From CAYPKW01 sp964411425 (lineage in GTDB: Bacteria > Pseudomonadota > Alphaproteobacteria > Dongiales > Dongiaceae), in contig CAYPKW010000072.1 in the NCBI GenBank assembly GCA_964411425.1, positions 1-13,000 of the forward strand: 13,000 nt of DNA, given 5' to 3'. Shown piece after piece: positions 7,664-13,000 of this stretch (the first letter of the stretch is position 1; each line of letters starts with the position of its first letter). Below the pieces are notes generated by a model. It was not told where the DNA came from. It did no database searches and saw nothing but the letters and a program-made list of their open reading frames with translations. The translations under genes and the position numbers were made by a program.

Positions 7664-8040
7664 CAGTGCAAACCCTCGACGTATGTGCGATAGGCCGTCT
7701 CGCTCATCAGGCCGTCCAGCTCTTTGGGGTCGCGCAAGCGGATCTTGACGAACCATCCCTCGCCCATCGGAGCCGCGTTGACCGTGGCCGGATCGGCCGC
7801 AAGCTTGGCGTTGGCCTCCACGATCTCGCCACTCGCCGGCGCATAGACCTCGCTCGCCGCCTTCACCGATTCGACCACCGCCATTTCCTTGCCTTTTTCG
7901 ACCTCGCGGCCCGGCTCCGGCAACTCGACGTAGACCACGTCGCCGAGCTGCTGTTGCGCATAGTCGCTGATGCCAACGGTGCCGACGCCGCCCTCGACCC
8001 GGATCCACTCGTGCTCCAGGGTGAACTTCATCTCGCTCAT
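7663..8040 (-). CDS. gcvH: Glycine cleavage system H protein
   Basis: Lipoyl carrier that shuttles the aminomethyl group from the P-protein to GcvT and is then reoxidised by dihydrolipoamide dehydrogenase. It has 125 residues, the usual size. It begins MSEMKFTLEHEWIRVEGG and contains VGISDYAQQQLGDVVYVELP and the lipoylation site VVESVKAASEVYAPASGE, where Lys60 carries lipoate. The C-terminal part has EGWFVKIRLRDPKELDGLM. The ATG at 8040 has a near-perfect ribosome binding site, AAGGAGGA, 7 bases upstream, stronger than those of its operon neighbours. It lies 16 bases after gcvT and overlaps gcvPA by one base. Confidence 0.97.
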   Translation of the reverse strand: MSEMKFTLEHEWIRVEGGVGTVGISDYAQQQLGDVVYVELPEPGREVEKGKEMAVVESVKAASEVYAPASGEIVEANAKLAADPATVNAAPMGEGWFVKIRLRDPKELDGLMSETAYRTYVEGLH

Positions 8041-8056
8041 CCGTGTCTCCTCCTTC

Positions 8057-9166
8057 CTAGCCACGATAGTAGCGGTGCGGCACGAACGGCAGCGCCGCCA
8101 CCTCCGCCGGCATTGGCTTGTCGCGCACCACCACTTGCAGCGGCGTGCCCGGCTCGCCGGACGGCGCCTCGACACAGCCCATGGCGACGGGGCCCGCCAC
8201 GCTGGGGCCGAAGCCACCGCTGGTGATCTCGCCGATCCGCCGCCCGGCGGCATCGAGCACCGCCGCGTGGGCTCGCGCCGGGACCCGCCCGCTCGGCCTG
8301 ACGCCGACCCGCCGGCGGCTCGCCCCCTCGGCAAGCTGACGCAGGATGACAGCGGCGCCGGGGAACCTGCCTTCCTCGCGCCGCCTCTTGGCGATTGCCC
8401 AGGCGAGCCCGGCTTCGACGGGCGTCGTTCTCTTGTCGATGTCCTGGCCGTAGAGACAGAGCCCCGCCTCTAGGCGCAGCGAATCCCGTGCGCCGAGGCC
8501 GACCGGCCGCACGTCGGGGTGGCGGAGCAGCGCCCGCGCGAACCCATCCGCGTGGCTCGCCGGCAGCGAAATTTCGTAGCCGTCCTCGCCGGTGTAGCCG
8601 GAGCGCGTCACGAAGAGGCTGGCCCCGCCCCAGGCGAAGCGCGCGCCGGCCATGAACGAAAGCGCGCCGACGCCGACCACCAGCGACTCCAGCGCGGCGG
8701 CGGCCTTGGGCCCCTGCAACGCCAGAAGCGCCTGATCGTCCTGCACCTGCATGCGGCAGCCGGAAATGGCGGCCTTCTCCAGCCGCGCGAAATCCTCGGC
8801 CTTGCAGGCCGCGTTGACGACGGCGAGGTAGAGGTCGCCGGCATAGGCGATCATCAGATCGTCGTCGATGCCGCCCGTTTCGTTGGTAAGGAGCGTATAG
8901 CGCTGGCGACCGGCGGCAAGCCCGGCGATGTCGCCGGTGGTCATGCTTTCGAGCACGGCGGCGGCGCGGGGTCCCGAGATCCGGGCCTGCCCCATGTGCG
9001 ACACGTCGAACAGGCCGGCGGCGCGGCGCGTGTGCAGGTGCTCGGCGATGATGCCGGCGGGATAGTGTACCGGCATGTCGTAGCCGGCGAACGGCACCAT
9101 CCTGGCACCCAACTCGCGATGGAAGCCATGAAGGGGCGTGCGCTTGAGGGCGTTCGGCTCGTTCAC
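8057..9166 (-). CDS. gcvT: Aminomethyltransferase (glycine cleavage T protein)
   Basis: Transfers the methylene group from aminomethyl-lipoyl GcvH to tetrahydrofolate, releasing ammonia. It has 369 residues. Visible motifs are LFDVSHMGQARISGP, LLTNETGGIDDDLMI with Asp101 at the position of the catalytic aspartate of E. coli GcvT, SGYTGEDGYEIS, LRLEAGLCLYGQDID, TPVEAGLAWAI, and a C-terminal region ending FVPHRYYRG. The GTG start at 9166 has a GGAGGAGGA run just upstream. It is the first gene of the gcvT-H-PA-PB operon and lies about 50 bases downstream of a tandem glycine riboswitch, so glycine should control the whole operon. The lipoamide dehydrogenase gene is not in this window. Confidence 0.96.
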   Translation of the reverse strand: MNEPNALKRTPLHGFHRELGARMVPFAGYDMPVHYPAGIIAEHLHTRRAAGLFDVSHMGQARISGPRAAAVLESMTTGDIAGLAAGRQRYTLLTNETGGIDDDLMIAYAGDLYLAVVNAACKAEDFARLEKAAISGCRMQVQDDQALLALQGPKAAAALESLVVGVGALSFMAGARFAWGGASLFVTRSGYTGEDGYEISLPASHADGFARALLRHPDVRPVGLGARDSLRLEAGLCLYGQDIDKRTTPVEAGLAWAIAKRRREEGRFPGAAVILRQLAEGASRRRVGVRPSGRVPARAHAAVLDAAGRRIGEITSGGFGPSVAGPVAMGCVEAPSGEPGTPLQVVVRDKPMPAEVAALPFVPHRYYRG

Positions 9167-9193
9167 TCTCCTCCTCCGACAGCCCGCGCCGGC

Positions 9194-9213
9194 CCGCCGG
9201 GCGATCCCGGCGG
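9194..9213 (-). promoter_or_regulatory. Hairpin between glycine riboswitch and gcvT, possible expression platform
   Basis: On the minus strand CCGCCGGG, loop ATCG, CCCGGCGG form a perfect 8-bp GC stem. It begins just after the second aptamer and ends about 16 bases before the gcvT ribosome binding site. No U-run follows, so an intrinsic terminator is unlikely. It could be part of a switch acting on translation or on Rho access. This role is inference. Confidence 0.4.
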
Positions 9214-9216
9214 CGC

Positions 9217-9397
9217 GGCCCCTTCTGTCTGCGGACCTGAGAGATTCCCCGCGCTGGCGGGTTACCCCATCGGTGAGGCGGAATGCCTACTTTCCAGAGC
9301 GCTTCCCCTTGCGGTCCTTTTGCCTGAGAGTTTCCGGGGCGGTTGCTCCTTCGGCGCCGGCGCCAAGCGCGATGCGCCCGGCCGGCCTCTCCCGCAA
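9217..9397 (-). promoter_or_regulatory. Tandem glycine riboswitch upstream of gcvT
   Basis: Two consecutive glycine aptamers read on the minus strand. Aptamer 1 (about 9397-9305) has GCGGGAGAGG at the 5' side, the core GGCGCCGAAGGAGCAACCGC, and AAACTCTCAGGCAAAAGGAC (CTCTCAGG at 9330-9323). Aptamer 2 (about 9304-9217) has GCGCTCTGGAAAG, the core CACCGATGGGGTAAC, and AATCTCTCAGGTCCGCAGAC (CTCTCAGG at 9243-9236). The two are joined by a short linker, as in the cooperative class. It stands directly before the gcv operon, the classical target: in most known cases glycine binding turns the operon on. Whether control here is transcriptional or translational is not evident. Confidence 0.95.
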
Positions 9398-9466
9398 GGG
9401 TCACTAGCCTGCGCCGCCAGCTTCCTCGCCGGCCGCCGGCCGGTCAAGGCGGAAATCGACGCCACG

Positions 9467-10006
9467 CTACTCGATCTGCCGGCGGTTGAACTCGACTTCC
9501 TCGGGCGTCAGCTCGAAGCCCACGTAGATGACGTAATTGCCGCCGGTCTCGCCTTCGGCCAGCGGGATCTCCTGCTCCAGCTCCTCGATGACGGCGGCGC
9601 GGGTCTTGTTGCCGGAAAACTCGATCGACGAATCGAACACGTTGCGCCCAACGATCCGCTTGTCCCTGGTGACCACCGCGACGAAGTAACGGAAATCCGC
9701 CCGGCGCTCCTCGTCGGCGGGTCCGCGCGAGGCCGCGATGCGCACCCGCGTGGCGACGTCGACGCTCTCGCCGCCTTGGACGCAGGCGCCGACGAACTCG
9801 ATGATCTCGGCCTCGAACCGCACGTCCGTCAGATCGCGGCCCGCGCCCGCGAAGCGGGTCAACTTAGCGGCGTCGCTCACCGTGGCAAGCGCCGGGCAAG
9901 GCAACTCGGCGCCGCTGCCGCCGAGACCCGAACAGGCTCCCGACAACAGCGCGGCAGCGAGCGCCGCCGCCGCGATTGGCACTCTACAGCGTCTTGTGCG
10001 TGCCAT
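9467..10006 (-). CDS. Putative lipoprotein of unknown function
   Basis: A 179-residue protein. The N-terminus MARTRRCRV is basic, followed by a hydrophobic stretch (IAAAALAAALLSGAC) ending in a lipobox-like site with Cys25, so export and lipid attachment are predicted. The mature part begins GLGGSGAELPCPALATVSDAAKLTRF and contains LTDVRFEAEIIEFVGAC, YFVAVVTRDKRIVGRN and YVIYVGFELTPEEVEFNRR. I recognise the pattern as a conserved alphaproteobacterial hypothetical lipoprotein but know no function. Starting at ATG 10006 it overlaps the CDGSH gene by 23 bases. The only other nearby start, GTG 9982, follows that gene's stop but would remove the basic N-terminus. No strong ribosome binding site is seen, so coupling is possible. 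It ends 70 bases before the glycine riboswitch. Confidence 0.8.
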   Translation of the reverse strand: MARTRRCRVPIAAAALAAALLSGACSGLGGSGAELPCPALATVSDAAKLTRFAGAGRDLTDVRFEAEIIEFVGACVQGGESVDVATRVRIAASRGPADEERRADFRYFVAVVTRDKRIVGRNVFDSSIEFSGNKTRAAVIEELEQEIPLAEGETGGNYVIYVGFELTPEEVEFNRRQIE

Positions 10007-10223
10007 CGCAGAACGGCTGGCTCTTGGTCGACTTGCAGCCGCACAGCCATGCCTTCTTCGCTTCGCTCACCTCGAAGGGACGCGGGCTGAGCCCGGTTCC
10101 CTTGTGCGAGCCGTCACAGAACGGCTGGTGGGCGCTGCGCCCGCAGGCGCACCATAGGTATTTCTTGCCGGGCGCCAGTTCGACGCCGTACGGGGCCTTT
10201 TGCGCCGGAATCGGAACAATCAT
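9984..10223 (-). CDS. CDGSH iron-sulfur domain protein (two motifs)
   Basis: A 79-residue protein with two CDGSH-type 2Fe-2S binding motifs. The first is CACGRSAHQPFCDGSH (Cys25, Cys27, Cys36, His40); the second is CGCKSTKSQPFCDGTH (Cys61, Cys63, Cys72, His76). Each supplies the three-cysteine, one-histidine ligand set of the family, so one chain should hold two clusters, as in MiNT-type (type 3) proteins. No membrane helix or targeting segment is present, so it should be cytoplasmic. Roles proposed for the family are electron or cluster transfer; the exact role here is unknown. ATG 10223 has GGGAAGAG upstream. The gene is divergent from ispH, itself an iron-sulfur enzyme, and overlaps the lipoprotein gene. 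Confidence 0.93.
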   Translation of the reverse strand: MIVPIPAQKAPYGVELAPGKKYLWCACGRSAHQPFCDGSHKGTGLSPRPFEVSEAKKAWLCGCKSTKSQPFCDGTHKTL

Positions 10224-10319
10224 GACGCTCTTCCCTAGGGGGTGGCTGCTGTATTACCTTTACCCCCGAGGCTCGTGTTCCCGTAAGGCACCCTCCCCCG
10301 CGACTGTAGAGAAGCCCCG
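10224..10319. promoter_or_regulatory. Divergent intergenic region between CDGSH gene and ispH
   Basis: This 96-base gap must hold the start signals of both directions unless CDGSH and ispH are read from elsewhere. I see TATTAC at 10252-10257 (+ strand) as a poor -10 candidate without a matching -35. I also see an inverted repeat GGGGGT (10238-10243) / ACCCCC (10262-10267) with an 18-base loop, which could be an operator or a leader hairpin. Neither is strong enough to name. Confidence 0.4.
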
Positions 10320-11306
10320 ATGCTTGCACAAGGCCCGGCGCGCCGAGGCGAGACGAAGGCCAGGAACGATCCTACGCTCACCATCCTTCTGGCGGCGCCG
10401 CGCGGCTTTTGCGCCGGTGTGGACCGCGCCATCCTGATCGTCGAAAAGGCGCTGGAGTCATACGGGGCGCCGGTGTTCGTGCGCCACGAGATCGTGCACA
10501 ACCGCCACGTGGTGGAGAGCCTCGAGGCCAAGGGCGCCATCTTCGTCGACGACCTGGACGAGGTGCCGGACGACCGCCCGGTGGTGTTCTCGGCGCACGG
10601 CGTGCCCAAGGCCGTGCCGGCCGAGGCGGTGCGCCGCAGCATGTTCTTTCTCGACGCCACCTGCCCGCTCGTGAGCAAGGTGCACCACGAGGCCGAGCGG
10701 CATTACGCCGCCGGGCGCCACATCCTGTTGATCGGCCACGCCGGCCACCCCGAGATCATCGGCACCATGGGGCAGCTTCCGGAGGGCGCGGTGACGTTGC
10801 TCGAGACGCGCGAGCAGGTGGCTGCGCTCGAGGTCGAGGACGGCGCGAAGCTCGCCTACATCACCCAGACCACGCTTTCCATCGACGACGCCGCCGAGAT
10901 CATCGACGCGCTCAAGACGCGGTTCCCCAAGATCCACGGGCCGCGCAAGGAGGACATCTGCTACGCCACCACCAACCGCCAGCAGGCGGTGAAGGCGATC
11001 GCCGCGCGCTGCGACGCCATCCTGGTGGTGGGGTCGCCGAATTCGTCCAACTCCATGCGGCTCGTCGAAGTGGCGCAAGCGGCCGGCTGCCCGCGGGCGA
11101 CGCTGGTGCAGCGCGCCGCCGACATCGATTGGGGCTGGCTCGCCGGGGTCGGCTGCCTCGGCCTCACCGCCGGCGCCTCGGCGCCCGAGATCCTGGTGCA
11201 GGAGGTGATCGAGGCCTGCCGCGGGCGCTATGCCGTGACCCTGGAAGAGATCCCGGTCACCGCCGAGAACGTGCATTTCAAGCTGCCGCGCGTGCTGAGC
11301 GCCTGA
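10320..11306 (+). CDS. ispH: 4-hydroxy-3-methylbut-2-enyl diphosphate reductase
   Basis: Last enzyme of the MEP pathway: it reduces HMBPP to IPP and DMAPP using a 4Fe-4S cluster. It has 328 residues. The three cluster cysteines are present: Cys31 in APRGFCAGVDRAI, Cys115 in FLDATCPLVSKVHHE, and Cys214 in EDICYATTNRQQAV. The substrate-contact histidines are His60 (HEIVHN), His93 (SAHGVP) and His143, with the proton-relay Glu145 in GHAGHPEIIGT; SNSMRLVEVA is also seen. ATG 10320 has a weak GAGAAG upstream and gives a short N-terminal tail before the conserved TLTILLAAPRGFC. It is the first gene of the ispH-thrB-rnhA cluster and is read away from the CDGSH gene. Confidence 0.96.
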   Translation: MLAQGPARRGETKARNDPTLTILLAAPRGFCAGVDRAILIVEKALESYGAPVFVRHEIVHNRHVVESLEAKGAIFVDDLDEVPDDRPVVFSAHGVPKAVPAEAVRRSMFFLDATCPLVSKVHHEAERHYAAGRHILLIGHAGHPEIIGTMGQLPEGAVTLLETREQVAALEVEDGAKLAYITQTTLSIDDAAEIIDALKTRFPKIHGPRKEDICYATTNRQQAVKAIAARCDAILVVGSPNSSNSMRLVEVAQAAGCPRATLVQRAADIDWGWLAGVGCLGLTAGASAPEILVQEVIEACRGRYAVTLEEIPVTAENVHFKLPRVLSA

Positions 11307-11317
11307 TCCCGCGGTCG

Positions 11318-12280
11318 ATGGCGGTCTACACCGAAGTTCCCGACGGCGAACTGGAGGCGTTCGTCGCCTGCTACGACATCGGCCGCGTGGTGTCCTGCAA
11401 GGGTATCGCCGAGGGCGTGGAGAACAGCAACTACCTCGTCCGCGCCGAGCAAGGAACGTTCATCCTCACCCTCTACGAGAAGCGCGTCGCGCGCGAGGAC
11501 CTGCCGTTCTTTCTCGCTCTCATGGACCACCTGGCGGCGCGCGGCATCCCCTGCCCCACGCCGTTGAAGGCCGCCGACGGCGAAGCCTTGCGCGAGCTGT
11601 GCGGCCGGCCGGCCGCCATCGTCACCTTCCTCGAAGGCATGTGGCCGCGCCGGCCCACCGCCCGCCACTGCCAGCTGCTGGGCGAGGCGCTGGCGCGCAT
11701 GCACCTGGCCGGCGGCGATTTCGCGCCGCGGCGCCGGAACGACCTGTCGGTCGCGGGCTGGCAGCGCCTCGCGGAGGCGTGCCGTTCGCGGGCCGGCGAG
11801 GTGCGCCCGGGCCTCGGCGACGAGATCGCCCGCGAGCTCGCGGCCATCGCGGCCGCCTGGCCGGGCGACCTCGCGAACGGCGTCATCCACGCCGACCTCT
11901 TTCCCGACAACGTGTTCTTCCTGGGCGACCGGCTCACCGGCGTGATCGACTTCTATTTCGCGTGCAACGACTTCCTCGCCTACGACCTGGCCGTGTGCCT
12001 CAATGCCTGGTGCTTCGAGGCGGACGGCAGCTTCAATGCCACCAAGGCGCGCGCCCTCGTCGGCGCCTATCGCAGGCTGCGCCATCTGCCGGCGGAGGAA
12101 TTGGCGGCGCTGCCGCTGCTGGCGCGCGGCGCCGCGCTGCGGTTCCTTTTGACACGTCTTTACGACTGGCTCCATCACCCGGCCGGCGCCTTCGTCAAGC
12201 CGAAGGACCCGCTCGAGTATCTGCGCAAGCTGCAGTTCCACGCCGGCGTGCGCGGCATCGCCAGCTACGGCCTCGAATGA
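11318..12280 (+). CDS. thrB: Homoserine kinase (ThrB II, APH/choline-kinase fold)
   Basis: Phosphorylates homoserine to O-phosphohomoserine, the substrate of threonine synthase. It has 320 residues. This is the aminoglycoside-phosphotransferase-like form common in alpha- and some gammaproteobacteria, unrelated to the GHMP-type ThrB of E. coli. Visible features are the N-terminal lobe with GIAEGVENSNYLV and TFILTLYEKR, the hinge AAIVTFLEG, the catalytic loop VIHADLFPDNVFF (His191, Asp193, Asn198) and the metal-binding GVIDFYFACND (Asp211). ATG 11318 lies 11 bases after ispH, matching the family start (MAVYTEV), although the frame stays open far upstream through ispH. Its stop overlaps the rnhA start (ATGA). 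The ribosome binding site is poor, so coupling to ispH is likely. Confidence 0.94.
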   Translation: MAVYTEVPDGELEAFVACYDIGRVVSCKGIAEGVENSNYLVRAEQGTFILTLYEKRVAREDLPFFLALMDHLAARGIPCPTPLKAADGEALRELCGRPAAIVTFLEGMWPRRPTARHCQLLGEALARMHLAGGDFAPRRRNDLSVAGWQRLAEACRSRAGEVRPGLGDEIARELAAIAAAWPGDLANGVIHADLFPDNVFFLGDRLTGVIDFYFACNDFLAYDLAVCLNAWCFEADGSFNATKARALVGAYRRLRHLPAEELAALPLLARGAALRFLLTRLYDWLHHPAGAFVKPKDPLEYLRKLQFHAGVRGIASYGLE

Positions 12281-12771
12281 GCGGCGCCGCGCGCTTGCTC
12301 GTCGAGGCCTTCACGGACGGCGCGTGCAGCGGCAACCCCGGCCCGGGCGGCTGGGGCGCGGTGCTGCGCTACGGCGCGGTCGAGCGCGAGCTGCACGGCG
12401 GCGATCCCCTCACCACCAACAACCGCATGGAGCTGATGGCGGCGATCCGGGCGCTCGAAAGCCTGCGCCGGCCGGTCGAGGTGCATCTCTACACCGACAG
12501 CACCTATTTGCGGGACGGCATCACGAAGTGGCTCGCCCAATGGAAGCGGCGCGGCTGGAAGACGGCCGACAAGAAGCCGGTCAAGAACGTCGATTTGTGG
12601 CTGCGCCTGGAGGCGGCCGAGGCCCCGCACCGGGTCGATTGGCGCTGGCTGCGCGGGCATTCCGGCCACCCCGAGAACGAGCGGGCCGACGCGCTCGCGC
12701 GCTGGGGCATCGAAGACCACCGCCCGCGGCCGGCGAAGCCACGCCGACTTTCCGGCCCGCGGCTCGCATGA
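12277..12771 (+). CDS. rnhA: Ribonuclease HI
   Basis: Cuts the RNA strand of RNA:DNA hybrids during replication and R-loop removal; a cytoplasmic, Mg2+-dependent enzyme. It has 164 residues, slightly longer than the E. coli enzyme because of a basic C-terminal tail (HRPRPAKPRRLSGPRLA). All catalytic residues are present: Asp14 in EAFTDGACSGNPGPGGWG, Glu52 in TTNNRMELMAAIRALE, Asp74 in LYTDSTYLRDGI, His128 in LRGHSGHPENERADAL and Asp138 in the same stretch. The basic handle region WKRRGWKTADKKPVKN is also intact. The ATG overlaps the thrB stop by four bases (ATGA), which fixes the start despite an open frame that extends far upstream through thrB. Last recognisable gene of the cluster. Confidence 0.97.
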   Translation: MSGAARLLVEAFTDGACSGNPGPGGWGAVLRYGAVERELHGGDPLTTNNRMELMAAIRALESLRRPVEVHLYTDSTYLRDGITKWLAQWKRRGWKTADKKPVKNVDLWLRLEAAEAPHRVDWRWLRGHSGHPENERADALARWGIEDHRPRPAKPRRLSGPRLA

Positions 12772-13000
12772 CCCGACACCACGGCGTCGCGGACCGCCGC
12801 CTCCGCCCTCGCGTTCCCGGATCATCGCGATGAATTGAAATAGGCGTCCCGCGCCGGCTTGCCGGGATCGATGAGGCCGACGGACGGAGTGCGGTCACGC
12901 CTGCGGTCCCTCTGCGACATAGCGCCGCACACAAGCGAATCTGCGGCCCTCGCTCGGCCCGGAGATGCCGCGAGCGCCTAGTCGGACCTTGAAGACTAGA
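12772..13000. other. Tail after rnhA without a convincing gene
   Basis: These 229 bases hold no ORF with recognisable homology. A minus-strand reading from ATG 12920 encodes about 32 residues (ending GKPARDAYFNSSR) before a stop near 12832, and could be the remnant 3' end of a broken gene. Small inverted repeats are CCGG/CCGG (12854-12865) and CTAGTC/GACTAG (12978-12999). No terminator with a T-run was seen after rnhA. Confidence 0.35.

Noticed and set aside
8037..9404. Minus-strand open frame overlapping gcvT in another phase (455 codons)
   Set aside because: Runs through the glycine riboswitch and out of phase with gcvT; Arg-rich shadow translation.
8519..10090. Long + strand open frame across gcvT, the riboswitch and the lipoprotein gene (523 codons)
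   Set aside because: Crosses a structured RNA element and several opposite genes; no domain visible.
10295..10312. Cobalamin riboswitch-like end before ispH (CCCCCGCGACTGTAGAG)
   Set aside because: Resembles one short conserved piece only; the gap of 96 bases is too short and the other boxes are missing.
10409..11317. Upstream in-frame extension of thrB through ispH
   Set aside because: Translation is Arg-rich and unlike any kinase; family N-terminus begins at 11318.
11599..12276. Upstream in-frame extension of rnhA through thrB
   Set aside because: Out-of-phase shadow of thrB; the ATGA overlap at 12277 gives the normal RNase HI N-terminus.

Overview
This looks like a high-GC alphaproteobacterium, most likely Rhodospirillales-like; rank below class is inference. 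Three things point there. The F-type ATPase Fo genes stand apart from the F1 genes and carry two b-type subunits (b and b'). The glycine cleavage P-protein is split into two genes. The protein sequences (SMC, AtpB, AtpE, CDGSH protein, APH-fold homoserine kinase) read as alphaproteobacterial. No rRNA, tRNA, insertion sequence, prophage or CRISPR array is visible.

Layout. Positions 1-2162 hold the C-terminal part of smc, cut by the window edge. A sigma-70-like promoter then leads the Fo cluster atpI-atpB-atpE-atpF'-atpF (2275-4798, + strand). Between atpI and atpB lie two long palindromes of one repeat family, directly before the TTG start of atpB. A convergent operon follows on the minus strand (9166 down to 4812): gcvT-gcvH-gcvPA-gcvPB, encoding the T, H and split P proteins of the glycine cleavage system. 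It is preceded by a complete tandem glycine riboswitch (9217-9397). Upstream on the same strand are a small lipoprotein of unknown function and a protein with two CDGSH iron-sulfur motifs (10223 down to 9467). Divergent from these runs ispH-thrB-rnhA (10320-12771, + strand). The last 229 bases hold no convincing gene.

How the genes work together. The Fo genes make the membrane part of ATP synthase; the F1 genes are presumably elsewhere. The gcv operon breaks glycine down to CO2, ammonia and methylene-tetrahydrofolate, and its leader RNA senses glycine. ispH (isoprenoid precursors), thrB (threonine synthesis) and rnhA (RNA:DNA hybrid removal) are tightly packed but belong to different pathways.

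Overall the window is conserved housekeeping DNA. I see no clear new biological system. The least explained items are the paired palindromes inside the atp operon, the overlapping CDGSH/lipoprotein pair, and the tail after rnhA.
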